Below, in pieces: positions 1-5,842 of a stretch of 5,983 nt of DNA. The position numbers and the translations under genes were made by a program. The DNA is from an uncultured Acidimicrobiaceae bacterium (GTDB lineage: Bacteria > Actinomycetota > Acidimicrobiia > Acidimicrobiales > Bog-793). Location: assembly GCA_903907185.1 (NCBI GenBank), contig CAIVND010000178.1:1-5983 (forward strand), in the 5' to 3' direction. The notes beneath the pieces are model-generated. The model saw only the letters and a program-made list of their open reading frames with translations. It was not told where the DNA came from and searched no databases. The first letter of the stretch is position 1. Each line of letters opens with the position of its first letter.

Positions 1-1
1 C

Positions 2-40
2 GACCTGTTCATTTCGATTCGAACAGGTCACCAAACAGGT
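2..40. promoter_or_regulatory. Inverted repeat plus extra half-site upstream of the lyase operon (putative operator)
   Basis: GACCTGTTC (2-10) and GAACAGGTC (21-29) form a perfect 9-bp inverted repeat around a 10-nt centre. A further direct copy of the AACAGGT half-site lies at 34-40, 12 bp after the one at 22-28. The arms are not followed by a T-run, so a Rho-independent terminator of an upstream gene is unlikely. Three half-sites just upstream of a catabolic operon fit a dimeric or multimeric repressor or activator. The regulator type is unknown. TATCTT at 44-49 is a possible but weak -10 box that the sites would overlap or flank. Confidence 0.5.
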
Positions 41-112
41 AAATATCTTGGTTAACTGGGGAAGAAAAGTGGGAAAAGAGTTCGTTCGTAGTACATGAAC
101 TAAGGGGAGTTT

Positions 113-1054
113 ATGCAGCAGGACCTTGACGAAAACGCGACGACTCGACGAATCAGATTGAGAGAACTTCTCAATCGACCAGGACTCACCGTGTGGCCGG
201 GCGCCTTTGACGCGATGTCCGCTCGGCTCATCGAGCGAGCGGGATTTGAAGCCGTGATGGCAGGGGGGTTTGCAGCGATCGGGAGTCTTCTCGCTGCCCC
301 CGATCTCGGACAGAGCAATGTACGCGACTACGCGGACCATTACGAAAGAATCTGCTCGGCCGTAACAATCCCGGTCTACGTAGATGCCGACACAGGATTT
401 GGGGGTCTGCACAATACCTATGCGATGGTTCGAGCCTTTGAATCAGCAGGTGTCGCCGGAATATTTTTCTCCGATCAGGTCTTCCCGAACCGCTGTGGGT
501 ATCTTCCCGGCAAAGAGGTCGTCTCAACGGAGGCGATGTTGGCCCGGATCGCTGCTGCACTTGATGCCCGCACGGATCCAAACCTGGTCATCGTTGGGCG
601 AACCGACGTCTATGGAATTGAAGGGCTGGACGAGGCCATCGAACGATGCCGACTCTTCGTCGACGCGGGTGCGGATATGACCATGGCACAGGGAGTCGAT
701 CAAATTGAGGAGATCTGTCGCGCAGTACGAGAGATTCCCGGACCTTTTATGGCGATCCTCTCTCAAGCCGCCGGTATGGCAAGGAACAACTTTGCAGACC
801 TCGAAGATGCCGGGGTTCGGGCGGTGTGTCTACCCTCCGCACTGCTGTTCGCTGCAGTTCAATCGGTCACCCAGGCGCTCGAGACGATCAAGAGCGATGG
901 CTCGATCGGTACGTTGGGAGATCAGGTCATCGGCCTTGAGGAGTACTACGACATCGTCGGCATCACCGACATGCTTGAACGCGAACAGCGCTACGACGAC
1001 CTTGCTCACCAGTTGGTGGAGGGTGCGACAGGTCGACAGAGGCCAGTCAGCTAG
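113..1054 (+). CDS. Isocitrate lyase/PEP mutase superfamily protein (oxaloacetate decarboxylase / methylisocitrate lyase-like), divergent active site
   Basis: A 313-aa cytosolic TIM-barrel enzyme of the isocitrate lyase/phosphoenolpyruvate mutase superfamily, which makes or breaks C-C or C-P bonds in 2-oxo/2-hydroxy acids (PrpB, dimethylmalate lyase, oxaloacetate decarboxylase). Length is close to PrpB, about 296 aa. Visible family marks are the N-terminal PGAFDAMSARLIERAGFEAV stretch (29-48), the Mg-binding loop DADTGFGG (91-98) with Asp91 and Asp93, the gating-loop Cys128 in NRCGYLPGKEVV, and GRTD (162-165) before the EGLDEAIERC helix. Odd points: the usual K-R/K-C-G-H loop reads N126-R-C-G-Y130, and the usual IEDQ reads FSDQ, putting Ser120 where a metal-site Glu is expected. 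The catalytic Cys is kept, so a lyase with altered substrate is more likely than a dead protein. The start is supported by AAGGGGAG at 102-109. Its stop overlaps the next start (TAGTG), so it is probably first in an operon. The family call is firm; the substrate is unknown. Confidence 0.9.
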   Translation: MQQDLDENATTRRIRLRELLNRPGLTVWPGAFDAMSARLIERAGFEAVMAGGFAAIGSLLAAPDLGQSNVRDYADHYERICSAVTIPVYVDADTGFGGLHNTYAMVRAFESAGVAGIFFSDQVFPNRCGYLPGKEVVSTEAMLARIAAALDARTDPNLVIVGRTDVYGIEGLDEAIERCRLFVDAGADMTMAQGVDQIEEICRAVREIPGPFMAILSQAAGMARNNFADLEDAGVRAVCLPSALLFAAVQSVTQALETIKSDGSIGTLGDQVIGLEEYYDIVGITDMLEREQRYDDLAHQLVEGATGRQRPVS

Positions 1055-2445
1055 TGGGGGCTCTGACCGGTGTCGATATCAGCAATGAGATGAGCGCGCT
1101 CGCTCGCTACATCAGTGACGCGAGGTACCTCGAACCGCCTATTGAAGTGATCGAGAACGCGAAGATTCATCTCCTCGACTCGATCGCGGCCGTCGTATCG
1201 GGTTCGGTCCTACCAGCTGGGGTACGAGCGAGGGCGTGGGTTGAGATGGCAATTGCCGGCAATGGCGGCGGCGCGAGTGTGCTTGGACGCGCACTTCGAA
1301 CCTCGCCATTTGGCGCAGCGCTTGCTAACGGAATGGCGGCACACGCTGGAGAGACCGACGATTCACACGCTCAGTCACTTAGCCATCCCGGTTGCAGCCT
1401 GGTACCAGCGGCGATCGCAACCGGCGAAGTTCAGAACTCTTCGGGTGCAGATCTACTGCGCGCCATCATTGTGGGCTACGACGTCGGCTGTCGTGTCGGC
1501 CGCTCCGTAAAGAGTGCCCACCGTGATCGAGCAAAGGGACTGTGGTCAAGCCACTCCGTTGTCGGAACATTCTGTTCGGCGGCAGCGTCGGGAGCGCTCA
1601 TGGGATTCACCAGCGATGAGGCAAGATACCTCCTCTCTTATGCATCGCAGCTCGCCTCTGGCGTTACGACGTGGGTTCGCGATTCGCACCACATCGAAAA
1701 GGCATTTGTCTTTGCTGGCATGCCAGCGAGCAACGGAGTACTCGCATCGAGCATGATCGCTGCTGGCTGTGATGGAGTCAGCGATATCTTCTCCGGCTCA
1801 CCGAACTGGCTGGAGGCAATGCACGACGATCACGAGATCGCCGCGCTCTCGGCGGGGCTGGGAACGCAGTTTGAGATCAACGCAACCACGATCAAGAAGT
1901 ATGCAGTGGGCTCGCCCTCACAAGCCGCCGTCGAAGCGATGGTCGAACTCATTCGTGACGAGGCTCTGCAGGCAGATGAGGTGGAAGCGATCACGATCAA
2001 ACTCCCAAGTGAGAGTGCGGTCATCGTCGACAATCGAGCAATGGCGAACGTCAACGTTCAATACCTCCTTGCAGGCACACTTCTCGACGGTGGTTTCACC
2101 GCCGCGATGTCCCATGATCAGGAACGTCTTTCCGATCCACAGGTTCGCAGTCTGATGAACAAGATGACGCTTCAAGGAGATGAATCGATCGCGAACAGCC
2201 GTGCCGCAACGCTCGTTGTGTTGCGACGAAAAGGTGAAACGAACTCGACCATCACTCGAACCGTGCGAGATGTCCGAGGGACTCCACGCAATCCAATGAC
2301 GTGGCAGGAGGTACAGGACAAGGCGGTAGATCTCATGGGAGGCGTCCTTGGAGCCGATCGATCTCATCAGATCTGTCGGTTCATCGCTGAGCTTGATGCA
2401 TCAACATCGGTGCGCGAGCTTGCCTCAATGACCGTTCCGCAGTGA
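1054..2445 (+). CDS. MmgE/PrpD family protein (2-methylcitrate dehydratase-like)
   Basis: A 463-aa cytosolic protein of the MmgE/PrpD family, which includes 2-methylcitrate dehydratase, cis-aconitate decarboxylase and iminodisuccinate epimerase. Family marks in order are the N-terminal helical segment (about 30-55), the active-site loop with Glu100, Asp102, Asp103, His105 and His111-Pro-Gly, a LWSSHSVVGTF segment (163-173) with His167, Lys216 in HIEKAFVFAG, the KKYAVGSPSQ motif (281-290), and a C-terminal RGTPRNPMTW element before the last helices. Many members carry GFHPT where this protein has LWSSH. I recall WPxHS together with VGSPxQ as a natural subgroup, so I do not treat it as a defect. 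The GTG start lies inside the previous stop (TAGTG, 1052-1056), which suggests translational coupling. ATG at 1090 is a possible alternative start, but no good ribosome-binding site precedes it. With a lyase upstream and an SDR downstream, it probably dehydrates, hydrates or isomerises a hydroxy-polycarboxylate. The exact reaction is not deducible. Confidence 0.9.
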   Translation: MGALTGVDISNEMSALARYISDARYLEPPIEVIENAKIHLLDSIAAVVSGSVLPAGVRARAWVEMAIAGNGGGASVLGRALRTSPFGAALANGMAAHAGETDDSHAQSLSHPGCSLVPAAIATGEVQNSSGADLLRAIIVGYDVGCRVGRSVKSAHRDRAKGLWSSHSVVGTFCSAAASGALMGFTSDEARYLLSYASQLASGVTTWVRDSHHIEKAFVFAGMPASNGVLASSMIAAGCDGVSDIFSGSPNWLEAMHDDHEIAALSAGLGTQFEINATTIKKYAVGSPSQAAVEAMVELIRDEALQADEVEAITIKLPSESAVIVDNRAMANVNVQYLLAGTLLDGGFTAAMSHDQERLSDPQVRSLMNKMTLQGDESIANSRAATLVVLRRKGETNSTITRTVRDVRGTPRNPMTWQEVQDKAVDLMGGVLGADRSHQICRFIAELDASTSVRELASMTVPQ

Positions 2446-2515
2446 CCGTCGCTATCACATGACCAAACTCGTGGAAACTCAACTGTCCGTCGCGTAGACA
2501 TCAAGAAGGAGCATC

Positions 2516-3286
2516 GTGGATTTCGAACTCAAAGGTTGCGTCGCGTTAGTGACCGGCGCCAGTAAGAACATTGGCGCGGGGATAGCCTCAAGCCTCGCGA
2601 ACGAGGGCGTAGCCGTTGGGATTGGCTATGAGAAAGACACCGAAGCGGCACAGGCGATATGCAAACAGATCCGCGACGAGGGAGGGACGGCCATGGCCGT
2701 TCAGATGCAGCTGCGCGATGAGGCATCGATTAAGGAATCAATAGGATCAGTTGTCTCTGAGCTTGGCCCCATCGACATTCTTGTCAACAACGCCGGGATA
2801 CGTCCGCACAGTTCTCTCAACGAGATCACCCCGCAGGAGTGGGATTCGGTCTTTGCCGTCAACGTCCGCGCCCCATTTGTTGCCAGCCAAGCTGTTGTCC
2901 CTTCGATGATCGAGCGCGGCTGGGGTCGCATCATCTGCCTCGGCGGCGTTGATGCCTACCTTGGTGCCAGCCACCGAGCACACGTGATCGCCAGCAAGCT
3001 CGCCGTTGTGGGACTTGCGCGGGCGCTCGCCTCAGAGACCGCGGGCACCGGCGTAACGGTGAACGTCATCGTCCCCGGCATGATCGATACGAAGCGAGGT
3101 GACGTCGCTCTCTATGGCCCACAGCCAGATATTGAAGAACGAACCCGGCTCATCCCTCTCGGGCGGCTCGGAACCATTGAAGAGGTTGCTGATCTGTGTC
3201 TCTTTCTTACTTCGCGACGCTCGGGCTACATCACCGGCCAGGAGATCTTCATCTCCGGCGGCACGCATCCAATGGTTCGCCGATAA
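2516..3286 (+). CDS. SDR-family (FabG-like) oxidoreductase homologue lacking the canonical Ser and Tyr
   Basis: A 256-aa single-domain Rossmann-fold protein of normal length for classical SDRs. Visible elements are the cofactor loop TGASKNIG (13-20, with Asn18 at the second Gly of TGxxxGxG), the NNAG motif (91-94), the helix-4 Asn116 in FAVNVRAPF, Lys161 in ASK, the VPG-MIDT segment (186-191) and the C-terminal YITGQEIFISGG. The catalytic Ser position reads Gly144 (ICLGGV), and the Tyr of YxxxK reads Val157 (HVIASK). Only Asn116 and Lys161 of the Asn-Ser-Tyr-Lys tetrad remain; His156 is adjacent. It may therefore use different chemistry, as 2,4-dienoyl-CoA reductases also lack a Tyr at this position, or bind a ligand without catalysis. 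The GTG start at 2516 is set by AAGAAGGAG (2503-2511), 4 nt upstream. It follows the MmgE/PrpD gene by 70 bp with no terminator seen, so it is probably the third gene of that operon. The fold is near certain; the reaction is unknown. Confidence 0.88.
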   Translation: MDFELKGCVALVTGASKNIGAGIASSLANEGVAVGIGYEKDTEAAQAICKQIRDEGGTAMAVQMQLRDEASIKESIGSVVSELGPIDILVNNAGIRPHSSLNEITPQEWDSVFAVNVRAPFVASQAVVPSMIERGWGRIICLGGVDAYLGASHRAHVIASKLAVVGLARALASETAGTGVTVNVIVPGMIDTKRGDVALYGPQPDIEERTRLIPLGRLGTIEEVADLCLFLTSRRSGYITGQEIFISGGTHPMVRR

Positions 3287-3311
3287 CGAACTCCATCGTG
3301 CTCATTGGTGT

Positions 3312-4298
3312 CTAGGGGTTGTCGCAGTACGCAAACCCATTGCCTACCGGAGAGGCGAAGATCGGGACGTAGTCAACGATCGCGCCCGGGGTCCCATCGA
3401 CAACTGCGGCAGCGACGATCCAACAAAGCGTCTCCCGGGTTCCACCCTGGGGTCCTGGCGAGCTCGGTAGGCCGGTAACACCGGGGCGCACGACCTTCGC
3501 GTCTTGGCTTGGATCATCGGCGGGTACGACGTAGCCGTCGAAGTAGTCCGCCCAGCCTTTGATATCACCAACCTTGAGGAATTCAAGTCCAGTCCGATCG
3601 AACTCCTCGTTGAGCCATGACCTCTCTTGGCGCGGGGTATGCCACAGGCCACCCGACCCAACGACGACGACACGAAGATCTTCTGGATAACTCGCAATAA
3701 GTCCTCGAACCGCACGGCCAATCTCATAGCAGCGCGCTGCGGTCACCTGTGGTGCGTAGTAGGCGTTCACCAGCACCGGCACGATCGGTATCTCAAAGTC
3801 GGTGAAAAACGCGACGGGTAGCGTCACCGCGTGCGCCATTCCTCGGTCGGGTTTGGGTAGTTCCATCATGAATGCTGGATCGAAGCCCTCACTCATCAGC
3901 CCGATCGCGAGGTGTTTCGCGAGTCCAGGATGGCCCGGGAACGAGACCATCTCTGACCGCTCGTTATTTCGAAACTCTGGTGAGACATTCGACGGTGCAC
4001 GTCCATACATCTCATCTCCGAGAAAGACGGCGAGGGCGGGAAAGTTATTGAAGTCGAAGCACTCGGCCTGGTCGTCACCGAACACGACGAGAACATCGGG
4101 CTTCATCTCGTTGAGCTTGGCTCTTAGGGTCGCCTTACCGGCCTCGGTCCGCGCCCACTTCTCATCCATCTCCTCCTGGGTCTCAACCGGTGTGCCCTCT
4201 CGATAGGTTCGACCAGAACGGATCTTCTCCCAGGTGCTCGAGGGATTTGTCGTAAAACCCCCGTGCGATGTGTAGATCATCCCCACTAGTTCTGCCAT
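3312..4298 (-). CDS. LigB-type class III extradiol dioxygenase homologue with altered metal site
   Basis: A 328-aa protein resembling the beta subunit of protocatechuate 4,5-dioxygenase (LigB) and related extradiol ring-cleavage enzymes, with the catalytic domain running over the whole length. Aligned by eye to LigB, His12 (YTSHGGF), His156 (GMAHAVTLP, the LigB His195 base position) and Glu232 (LNEEFD, the LigB Glu242 ligand position) are kept, as are the GSGGLWH segment and a C-terminal segment like LigB's. The second iron ligand, His61 of the NDH motif in LigB, is replaced: the motif reads GDDQ (74-77), giving Asp76 or Gln77. I think a subgroup with GDDQ exists but cannot confirm it. The start is taken at ATG 4298 because the ribosome-binding site spacing is good there and His12 then matches LigB numbering; ATG 4304 would add two residues. 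It is transcribed towards the SDR gene, with 25 bp between stops. It may act on an aromatic substrate; ring cleavage is not assured given the site. Confidence 0.85.
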   Translation of the reverse strand: MAELVGMIYTSHGGFTTNPSSTWEKIRSGRTYREGTPVETQEEMDEKWARTEAGKATLRAKLNEMKPDVLVVFGDDQAECFDFNNFPALAVFLGDEMYGRAPSNVSPEFRNNERSEMVSFPGHPGLAKHLAIGLMSEGFDPAFMMELPKPDRGMAHAVTLPVAFFTDFEIPIVPVLVNAYYAPQVTAARCYEIGRAVRGLIASYPEDLRVVVVGSGGLWHTPRQERSWLNEEFDRTGLEFLKVGDIKGWADYFDGYVVPADDPSQDAKVVRPGVTGLPSSPGPQGGTRETLCWIVAAAVVDGTPGAIVDYVPIFASPVGNGFAYCDNP

Positions 4299-4304
4299 GA
4301 CCAT

Positions 4305-4311
4305 CTCCCCC
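4305..4311 (-). promoter_or_regulatory. Ribosome-binding site deciding the start of the LigB-like gene
   Basis: Read on the - strand, GGAAGGGGGAG runs straight into ATGGTCATG. The GGGGGAG core abuts the first ATG (4304) with no spacer, which is too close. It sits 6 nt before the second ATG (4298), a normal distance. This favours 4298, although GGAAGG further upstream could serve 4304. Confidence 0.5.
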
Positions 4312-4330
4312 TTCCGTCTGCAAAAACCTG

Positions 4331-4350
4331 TCGGAACATTTCTGATCCGA
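4331..4350. repeat. Short inverted repeat in the divergent promoter region
   Basis: TCGGA (4331-4335) and TCCGA (4346-4350) are inverted around a 10-nt centre, the same centre length as the inverted repeat at 2-29. ACCTGT, the half-site core found at 3-8, directly precedes it at 4326-4331. The arms are only 5 bp, so chance is a real possibility. It lies between the divergent LigB-like and 154-aa genes, where an operator for either would sit. Confidence 0.25.
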
Positions 4351-4360
4351 ACCTAATTAC

Positions 4361-4376
4361 TACTTGTATACTTGTA
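4361..4376. promoter_or_regulatory. Tandem 8-bp direct repeat over the promoter (putative operator)
   Basis: TACTTGTA occurs twice back to back (4361-4368 and 4369-4376) with no spacer. The pair spans the -10 box TATACT and ends 3 nt before the ATG at 4380. The junction makes the palindrome GTATAC (4366-4371). Tandem short repeats over a promoter are typical operators for ribbon-helix-helix repressors, and the gene directly downstream has a segment that looks like one. Autoregulation is inferred, not shown. Confidence 0.5.
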
Positions 4377-4380
4377 TTCA
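4367..4380 (+). promoter_or_regulatory. -10 box of a probably leaderless promoter
   Basis: TATACT at 4367-4372 differs from the TATAAT consensus at one base and is 7 nt from the A of the ATG at 4380, the distance expected between a -10 box and a transcription start. No Shine-Dalgarno-like purine run precedes this ATG. The transcript therefore probably starts at or next to the start codon, as is common in actinobacteria. No clear -35 box is seen. TATACA read on the other strand (4371-4366) could be a second -10 for the divergent LigB-like gene. Confidence 0.5.
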
Positions 4381-4844
4381 TGACTACATCAAAAACTGTT
4401 CAGGACTTCTTCAGCTCAAAACTACCCGAGACCTGGTTCTCCGAACTAGGGATTGAGACCGATGACGATGAGATCCTCGTTGTCGGAACGCTCCCCGAGG
4501 GCAACTCAGTCGAGGATTTCCGGGAATCGACCCGCGACCAGCGGATCGCGATCGCGATCGAAGCGGAGTCAAACTTTCGACGCAAGGTCTCTTGGGGCGT
4601 TATCAAAGACGGAACAACGACACTCTTTACCACTCTCGGTGCACCGATCACGACGCGACTTCGCCTCGCCGAGCGGGCGGTCTTAGACACACTGGTTGAA
4701 GCAGGAGTTGCCCGCAGCCGAAGCGACGCCCTTAGCTGGTGCGTGAAGCTTGTCGGACGGCACCAGGCTGAGTGGCTTGCCGACCTTCGTGGCGCCCTGA
4801 TCGATGTCGAGCGTGTTCGTGCCGATGGGCCGACGTTGCTATGA
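4380..4844 (+). CDS. Conserved actinobacterial hypothetical protein with a C-terminal ribbon-helix-helix-like segment
   Basis: A 154-aa soluble protein of unknown function. The N-terminal part (about 18-86) is acidic and strand-rich, with a conserved-looking block around REST-RDQRIAIA (48-59), AESNF-RRKVSWGV (62-74) and LFTTL (82-86). The C-terminal part begins TTRLRLAERAVLDTL and continues VEAGVARSRSDAL-SWCV (106-122). The pattern R-L, a helix, then a turn with SRS and a second helix matches ribbon-helix-helix DNA-binding domains, here at about 90-126 rather than the usual N-terminus. It ends with an amphipathic helix (about 130-148). I recall close relatives in many actinobacteria annotated only as hypothetical. 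It is probably translated from a leaderless mRNA, with a tandem repeat over its promoter that it may bind. Its stop overlaps the start of the HtrA-type protease (ATGA), so the two are probably co-expressed. That this is a gene is firm; a regulator role is an inference. Confidence 0.85.
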   Translation: MTTSKTVQDFFSSKLPETWFSELGIETDDDEILVVGTLPEGNSVEDFRESTRDQRIAIAIEAESNFRRKVSWGVIKDGTTTLFTTLGAPITTRLRLAERAVLDTLVEAGVARSRSDALSWCVKLVGRHQAEWLADLRGALIDVERVRADGPTLL

Positions 4845-5779
4845 CCGATCTCCTCCAGAGCGAGCTCATCGAAAACGAGGCGTTCGACGCCTACTCATCG
4901 ATCGTGATCTCGGTAGCCGAACGCGTCGTCCCATCGGTTGCCGCACTCCGGATCGGAAGCCGCGGCCGAGAGGGCGCAGGAAGCGGGGTCGTCATCACCG
5001 CGGATGGCTATCTGCTCACCTCCGCACACGTCGTGTCGGGGGTGGAGCATGGCACCGCCGGTTTTAGCGATGGTCGCGAGTTCGAATTCGAAGTTGTCGG
5101 GCGTGATGTCTTGTCTGACCTCGCGGTGCTGCGCATCACCGCCGCTGAGCTCACTGCAGTGCAGCTTGGTGATGCCGACCACCTTCGAGTCGGCCAGCTT
5201 GTGGTCGCCGTTGGAAACCCACTCGGCCTTGCCGGGTCGGTGACCACCGGCGTAGTGAGCGCACTCGGTCGTTCGCTTCCCGCCGGGGGACGCCTCGTTG
5301 AAAACGTCATCCAGACCGATGCTGCGCTCAACCCCGGAAATTCGGGCGGTGCGCTTGTCGATTCGCAGGGCCGAATGGTTGGTGTCAACACGGCGTTGGC
5401 TGGCATCGGGCTCGGACTCGCGGTACCGATCAATTCGACCACACTTGGCATCGTTGGCACGCTCATCCGCGATGGTCGCGTCCGTCGTGCCTATCTCGGC
5501 GTCGTAGGCGGCGGTCGTCCGCTCGCTCCGCGCCATGCGGCTGCCTTTAGCCAACGTCGAGGCGTCGGAGTGATCGAAGTTGCGCCAGGAAGTCCTGCAG
5601 AGCGCTCGGGACTTCTCCCCACGGACACGATCCTCGCCGTTGATGGGGTGCCGATCACGGACGCCGGCGATCTCCAGCGGCTGATGGTCTCCGATGCCAT
5701 CGATCGAAAGACTCGTCTTCGCGTGTTGCGTGCCAATGGGGTCATCGAAGTCGAGATCACACCTAGCGAACTTGGTTAG
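4841..5779 (+). CDS. HtrA/DegP-type (S1C) serine protease with one PDZ domain, apparently cytosolic
   Basis: A 312-aa trypsin-like protease of the HtrA/DegP family. The protease domain (about 25-210) has an intact triad: His63 in LLTSAHVVSG, Asp93 in LSDLAVLRI and Ser168 in NPGNSGGALVD. GSGVVI (47-52), GNPLG (125-129) and GLAVPIN (192-198) are further family marks. One PDZ domain follows (about 217-306), with the YLGV peptide-binding loop (218-221), a PGSPAERSGLL turn (249-259) and the DTILAVDG strand. HtrA proteins normally degrade or refold damaged proteins outside the cytoplasm, but here no signal peptide or membrane helix precedes the domain; the N-terminus is acidic (MTDLLQSELIENEAFDAY). 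The frame is open upstream to an ATG at 4772, but that extension is a Cys/Arg-rich read-through of the previous gene. ATG 4841 overlaps that gene's stop by ATGA and is preferred. It is probably translationally coupled to the 154-aa protein. Confidence 0.93.
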   Translation: MTDLLQSELIENEAFDAYSSIVISVAERVVPSVAALRIGSRGREGAGSGVVITADGYLLTSAHVVSGVEHGTAGFSDGREFEFEVVGRDVLSDLAVLRITAAELTAVQLGDADHLRVGQLVVAVGNPLGLAGSVTTGVVSALGRSLPAGGRLVENVIQTDAALNPGNSGGALVDSQGRMVGVNTALAGIGLGLAVPINSTTLGIVGTLIRDGRVRRAYLGVVGGGRPLAPRHAAAFSQRRGVGVIEVAPGSPAERSGLLPTDTILAVDGVPITDAGDLQRLMVSDAIDRKTRLRVLRANGVIEVEITPSELG

Positions 5780-5797
5780 TTGCCAGACCGTGAGTTC

Positions 5798-5811
5798 CCC
5801 GTTGCAACGGG
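5798..5811. repeat. Perfect 14-bp palindrome between convergent genes
   Basis: CCCGTTGCAACGGG is fully self-complementary and lies 18 bp after the protease stop, in the 63-bp gap before the stop of the gene converging from the right. As RNA it could fold into a 5-bp stem with a TGCA loop. No T-run follows on either strand, so it is at best a weak factor-independent terminator. A protein-binding site is the other option. Confidence 0.35.
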
Positions 5812-5842
5812 ATCGTAGGTGGGCTTACCAATTAACGTCGGC

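Noticed and set aside
1918..2367. 149-codon open frame on the - strand inside the MmgE/PrpD gene
   Set aside because: It is antisense to a well-supported coding region, with no family motif or ribosome-binding site evident.
1054..2445. Loss of active-site residues in the MmgE/PrpD protein (LWSSH instead of GFHPT)
   Set aside because: His167, Lys216, the Asp pair and VGSPSQ occur together in what I believe is a normal subgroup of the family, so this is not good evidence of altered chemistry.
2446..2515. Possible small gene or promoter between the MmgE/PrpD and SDR genes
   Set aside because: The 70 bases hold only the SDR ribosome-binding site; no open frame, clear -10/-35 pair or hairpin was found.
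3275..3291. Stem GTTCG/CGAAC around the SDR stop codon as a terminator
   Set aside because: Only 5 bp of clean stem and no T-run on either strand; termination between the convergent genes may happen here, but the sequence does not show it.
4772..4840. N-terminal extension of the protease frame up to an ATG at 4772
   Set aside because: The added 23 residues are Cys/Arg-rich, overlap the previous gene out of frame and match no HtrA feature; the ATGA overlap at 4841 is the usual coupled start.
4895..5554. 219-codon open frame on the - strand inside the protease gene
   Set aside because: It lies antisense to a gene with a complete catalytic triad and PDZ, and its translation has no recognisable fold; it is a shadow of the codon bias.
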